From contig CAZHGD010000238.1 of NCBI GenBank assembly GCA_964531735.1, forward strand, positions 1-8,088: DNA of 8,088 nucleotides, written 5' to 3'. The notes under the pieces are model-generated. The model saw nothing but the letters and a program-made list of their open reading frames with translations. It did not search any database and was not told the DNA's origin. Position numbers and translations under genes: made by a program. The DNA is from CAZHGD01 sp964531735 (GTDB lineage Bacteria; Armatimonadota; UBA10988). Below are positions 6,649-8,088 of the stretch, in pieces (position 1 is the first letter of the stretch; each line of letters starts with the position of its first letter).

Positions 6649-6671
6649 GTTGCCGGCAGGGACCCGGCAGC
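6649..6671 (+). terminator. GC-rich hairpin after the SDR stop codon
   Basis: TGCCGG (6651-6656) and CCGGCA (6664-6669) form a perfect 6-bp stem with a 7-nt loop, extended by a wobble pair (6650-6670) and a G-C pair (6649-6671). It begins 1 nt after the SDR stop. No T tract follows, so it is not a standard intrinsic terminator; it may stabilise the mRNA 3' end, cause pausing, or work with the adjoining hairpin before the cupin gene. Confidence 0.4.
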
Positions 6672-6704
6672 GCAGCTCCAAACCTGTCCATGGTTGGAGC
6701 TGTG
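6671..6704 (+). promoter_or_regulatory. Hairpin burying the cupin Shine-Dalgarno
   Basis: CAGCTCCAAACC (6673-6684) pairs with GGTTGGAGCTG (6692-6702) around a 7-nt loop, with one bulged A at 6682; G-U and C-G pairs at 6672-6703 and 6671-6704 extend it to 13 pairs. The only Shine-Dalgarno for the cupin, GGAG at 6696-6699, is fully paired in the 3' arm, and the stem ends 4 nt before the ATG at 6709. There is no T tract. The arrangement suggests translation control of the cupin separate from the upstream SDR, but a protein operator is also possible. Confidence 0.55.
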
Positions 6705-6708
6705 ACCG

Positions 6709-7044
6709 ATGTTCGCCGAACACACCACCGACGGCTATCGCGAAGCGCTGCCCGGCATCCGCCTGAAGACGCTCTGCTGGGGCGAGCGCACGCTGATGGC
6801 CGAGTTCATCATGGCGGCCGGCAGCGTGCTGCCGGCGCACGCGCACCCGTACGAGCAGACCGGCTACCTCGTCGCCGGCCGGGTCGCGCTGACCATCGCC
6901 GGACAGGAGCACACCGTGTCGCCGGGCGACAGTTGGTGCATCCCGCCCGACGCCGAGCACAGCGCCCGCATTCTGGAGCCGTCGGTGGCCATCGAGGTCT
7001 TCTCGCCGGTGCGGCCGGACTACTTGCCGCACGAGACGGAGTAG
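6709..7044 (+). CDS. Small single-domain cupin protein
   Basis: A 111-residue cytoplasmic cupin, a single conserved beta-barrel of the Cupin_2 type. Motif 1 reads from Gly38 through HAHPYEQTGYLVAG (44-57), giving metal-ligand candidates His44, His46 and Gln50 (Gln in place of the usual Glu, as in HPHEQ-type cupins). Motif 2 includes PGD (72-74), IPP (78-80) and His84, the fourth ligand candidate. This is a full metal site, so an enzyme (isomerase, dioxygenase or similar) or a metal-dependent ligand-binding protein are both possible; the substrate is unknown. The ATG at 6709 has GGAG 9 nt upstream, inside a hairpin. It follows the SDR by 61 nt on the same strand, a pairing often seen in sugar or aromatic catabolism, which is inference only. 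Its stop is 13 nt from that of the convergent membrane protein gene. Confidence 0.87.
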   Translation: MFAEHTTDGYREALPGIRLKTLCWGERTLMAEFIMAAGSVLPAHAHPYEQTGYLVAGRVALTIAGQEHTVSPGDSWCIPPDAEHSARILEPSVAIEVFSPVRPDYLPHETE

Positions 7045-7057
7045 TCCGCCGGGCGAT

Positions 7058-8002
7058 TCAGGCCACCTCGTACTCCAGCGACGGACTGGCCGGCGACGAG
7101 CCCAGGTCGTGGGCGTTCTCTTCGTTGCCCTGCCCGGTCACGGCCTTGGCCGACAGGAAGCCGGCGTGACACAGCGGGCAGCGGCTGATCTCCCAGCGGA
7201 TGCGGCACGTCTGCGCGCCATACTCCTTCTGGTGCGGGTGGTGCTCGTCGATGACCCGGCGCACCTCCGAGATACGGCCCTCCTTGGCCATTTCGCGCAC
7301 CTGGTCCAGCAGCGCCAGCCCGGCCGACAGCGCGGTCTCGCACTCCTGCTGGTAGGCCGCCTGCCCCTCGGTGTCGCGCTTGCCGATCTTGCGGGGCGGA
7401 ATGCCGGCGGGCAGCAAGCCGAACGGCTTGGTGCGCATGTAGACGCCGCAGGCGTCACAGTAGGGCAGGCTCTTGGTGATGGCCGGGACAATGACGCCGC
7501 CCAGCGCGAAGCCGGCAACCTCGAGGAACCGGATACCGTAGCCCCAGGCACCCAGCGGATGGCCGGCCTTGCCGTGCTCGATCCACGCAAACGAGCGCGT
7601 GGTGTAGTCGAACCACCGGACGAACCCGGACCAGGGATCGACCCAGTGGCCGGTCAGGCGGCCGATCATCTGCTGCACCTGCCAGAACTCCAGATACCGG
7701 GCCACGAAGTAGGCCAGCACCTGCAGCAGCAGCACCACCACCAGCAGTCCACGCGAGATCTTGGTGCCGGTCATCCACGACGCGATACCATACCCGACGC
7801 CCGCCACGGCGCCGACCAGAATCGCGCCGATCGGGAGCACCCGGTTGGCGTACCAGCCCATGACGTTGACGTCGGCACTCGACCGGTCGAGCAGCCAGAC
7901 CGCTCCCAAGGCCAGGCCGGTGGTGACCAGCCCACCCAACAGCACGGGCAGAACAGCGCGGCGCGGTGCCGCCACTACCGGTTCGGACGGTAGAGGCTCC
8001 AT
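7058..8002 (-). CDS. Four-helix membrane protein with C-terminal CxxC zinc-ribbon-like motifs
   Basis: A 314-residue protein that I do not recognise. Four hydrophobic segments are visible at about 16-38, 55-78, 86-103 and 156-176. The loop between the third and fourth (104-155) is rich in Trp, Phe and Tyr. The hydrophilic C-terminal half contains CDAC (182-185), a basic stretch PPRKIGKR (202-209), a helical region with Cys221 (about 213-255) and CPLC (275-278), with Cys266 shortly before. The two CxxC pairs resemble a split zinc ribbon, so the tail is probably cytoplasmic, though disulphide or redox use is possible. The ATG at 8002 is chosen over an in-frame GTG at 8008 because AAGGAG lies 7 nt before the ATG but only 1 nt before the GTG. 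It is transcribed towards the cupin gene. Function unknown. Confidence 0.82.
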   Translation of the reverse strand: MEPLPSEPVVAAPRRAVLPVLLGGLVTTGLALGAVWLLDRSSADVNVMGWYANRVLPIGAILVGAVAGVGYGIASWMTGTKISRGLLVVVLLLQVLAYFVARYLEFWQVQQMIGRLTGHWVDPWSGFVRWFDYTTRSFAWIEHGKAGHPLGAWGYGIRFLEVAGFALGGVIVPAITKSLPYCDACGVYMRTKPFGLLPAGIPPRKIGKRDTEGQAAYQQECETALSAGLALLDQVREMAKEGRISEVRRVIDEHHPHQKEYGAQTCRIRWEISRCPLCHAGFLSAKAVTGQGNEENAHDLGSSPASPSLEYEVA

Positions 8003-8009
8003 CGTCACA

Positions 8010-8015
8010 CTCCTT
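8010..8015 (-). promoter_or_regulatory. Ribosome binding site deciding the membrane protein start
   Basis: AAGGAG on the minus strand, 7 nt before the ATG at 8002. The in-frame GTG at 8008 begins 1 nt after it and cannot be served by it. Confidence 0.7.
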
Positions 8016-8042
8016 TGAGCGTTCCGGGCCGTACTGCGGGCG

Positions 8043-8051
8043 AGCGTAGCA
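8043..8051 (-). promoter_or_regulatory. Possible extended -10 promoter element of the membrane protein gene
   Basis: The minus strand reads TGCTACGCT, an extended -10 form (TG, one base, then TACGCT). No good -35 hexamer lies 16-18 nt upstream. It would start transcription near 8036 and give a leader of about 35 nt. The remaining bases to 8088 show no gene. Confidence 0.3.
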
Positions 8052-8088
8052 CAACCGGGCCACCAACGCCAGCGGCGACGCAGGAAGG

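Noticed and set aside
7037..7048. CGGA/TCCG stem at the cupin stop as a bidirectional terminator.
   Set aside because: Four pairs with a tetraloop and no T tract on either strand.
7109..7993. A 294-codon plus-strand open frame opposite the membrane protein gene.
   Set aside because: Mirror frame of a gene with a good ribosome binding site and clear membrane helices; the antisense translation has no recognisable feature.
1..8088. tRNA genes, CRISPR arrays, insertion sequences, attachment sites.
   Set aside because: No cloverleaf, regularly spaced repeats, transposase motifs or long terminal inverted repeats were found on reading both strands.

Overview
The window is GC-rich (about two thirds G+C by eye) and densely coding, with eight protein genes and no RNA gene, insertion sequence or CRISPR array that I can support. 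The best taxonomic clue is the prepilin at 5230-5874. Its N-terminal helix continues into a FPVFAKAREKARQ stretch and it ends in an H-X9-DG domain. That combination is typical of Armatimonadota and also common in Planctomycetota and Lentisphaerota. I infer an Armatimonadota-like bacterium; the other genes are compatible with this but do not prove it.

Left part (1-5079), all on the minus strand, in transcription order: a two-domain glycoside-hydrolase-like protein (5079-3055), ribonuclease Z (2991-2077), a membrane-anchored FG-GAP/VCBS repeat protein (1952-1029) and an aminoglycoside-phosphotransferase-fold kinase (978-1). Gaps are 63, 124 and 50 nt, so partial co-transcription is possible but no tight operon is evident. 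Right part, plus strand: the H-X9-DG prepilin (5230-5874), a short-chain dehydrogenase 17 nt downstream (5892-6647) and a small cupin (6709-7044), probably one transcription unit. A minus-strand four-helix membrane protein with paired CxxC motifs (8002-7058) converges on the cupin with 13 nt between stop codons. The hydrolase and the prepilin diverge from a shared region at 5080-5229.

The genes do not form one recognisable pathway. The hydrolase, SDR and cupin could belong to carbohydrate breakdown. RNase Z is housekeeping tRNA 3'-end processing.

The most unusual signal is not a protein. Several genes have an RNA hairpin directly against the start codon. An 11-bp stem (one G-U) ends 1 nt before the RNase Z GTG. 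A 10/11-bp stem abuts the hydrolase ATG and contains its Shine-Dalgarno. A 13-pair stem with one bulged A contains the cupin Shine-Dalgarno and is preceded by a second hairpin. The prepilin leader holds two interleaved inverted repeats that could form a small pseudoknot 2 nt before the Shine-Dalgarno. I infer that translation initiation may be controlled by structure at several genes here; this needs folding, conservation and expression data.
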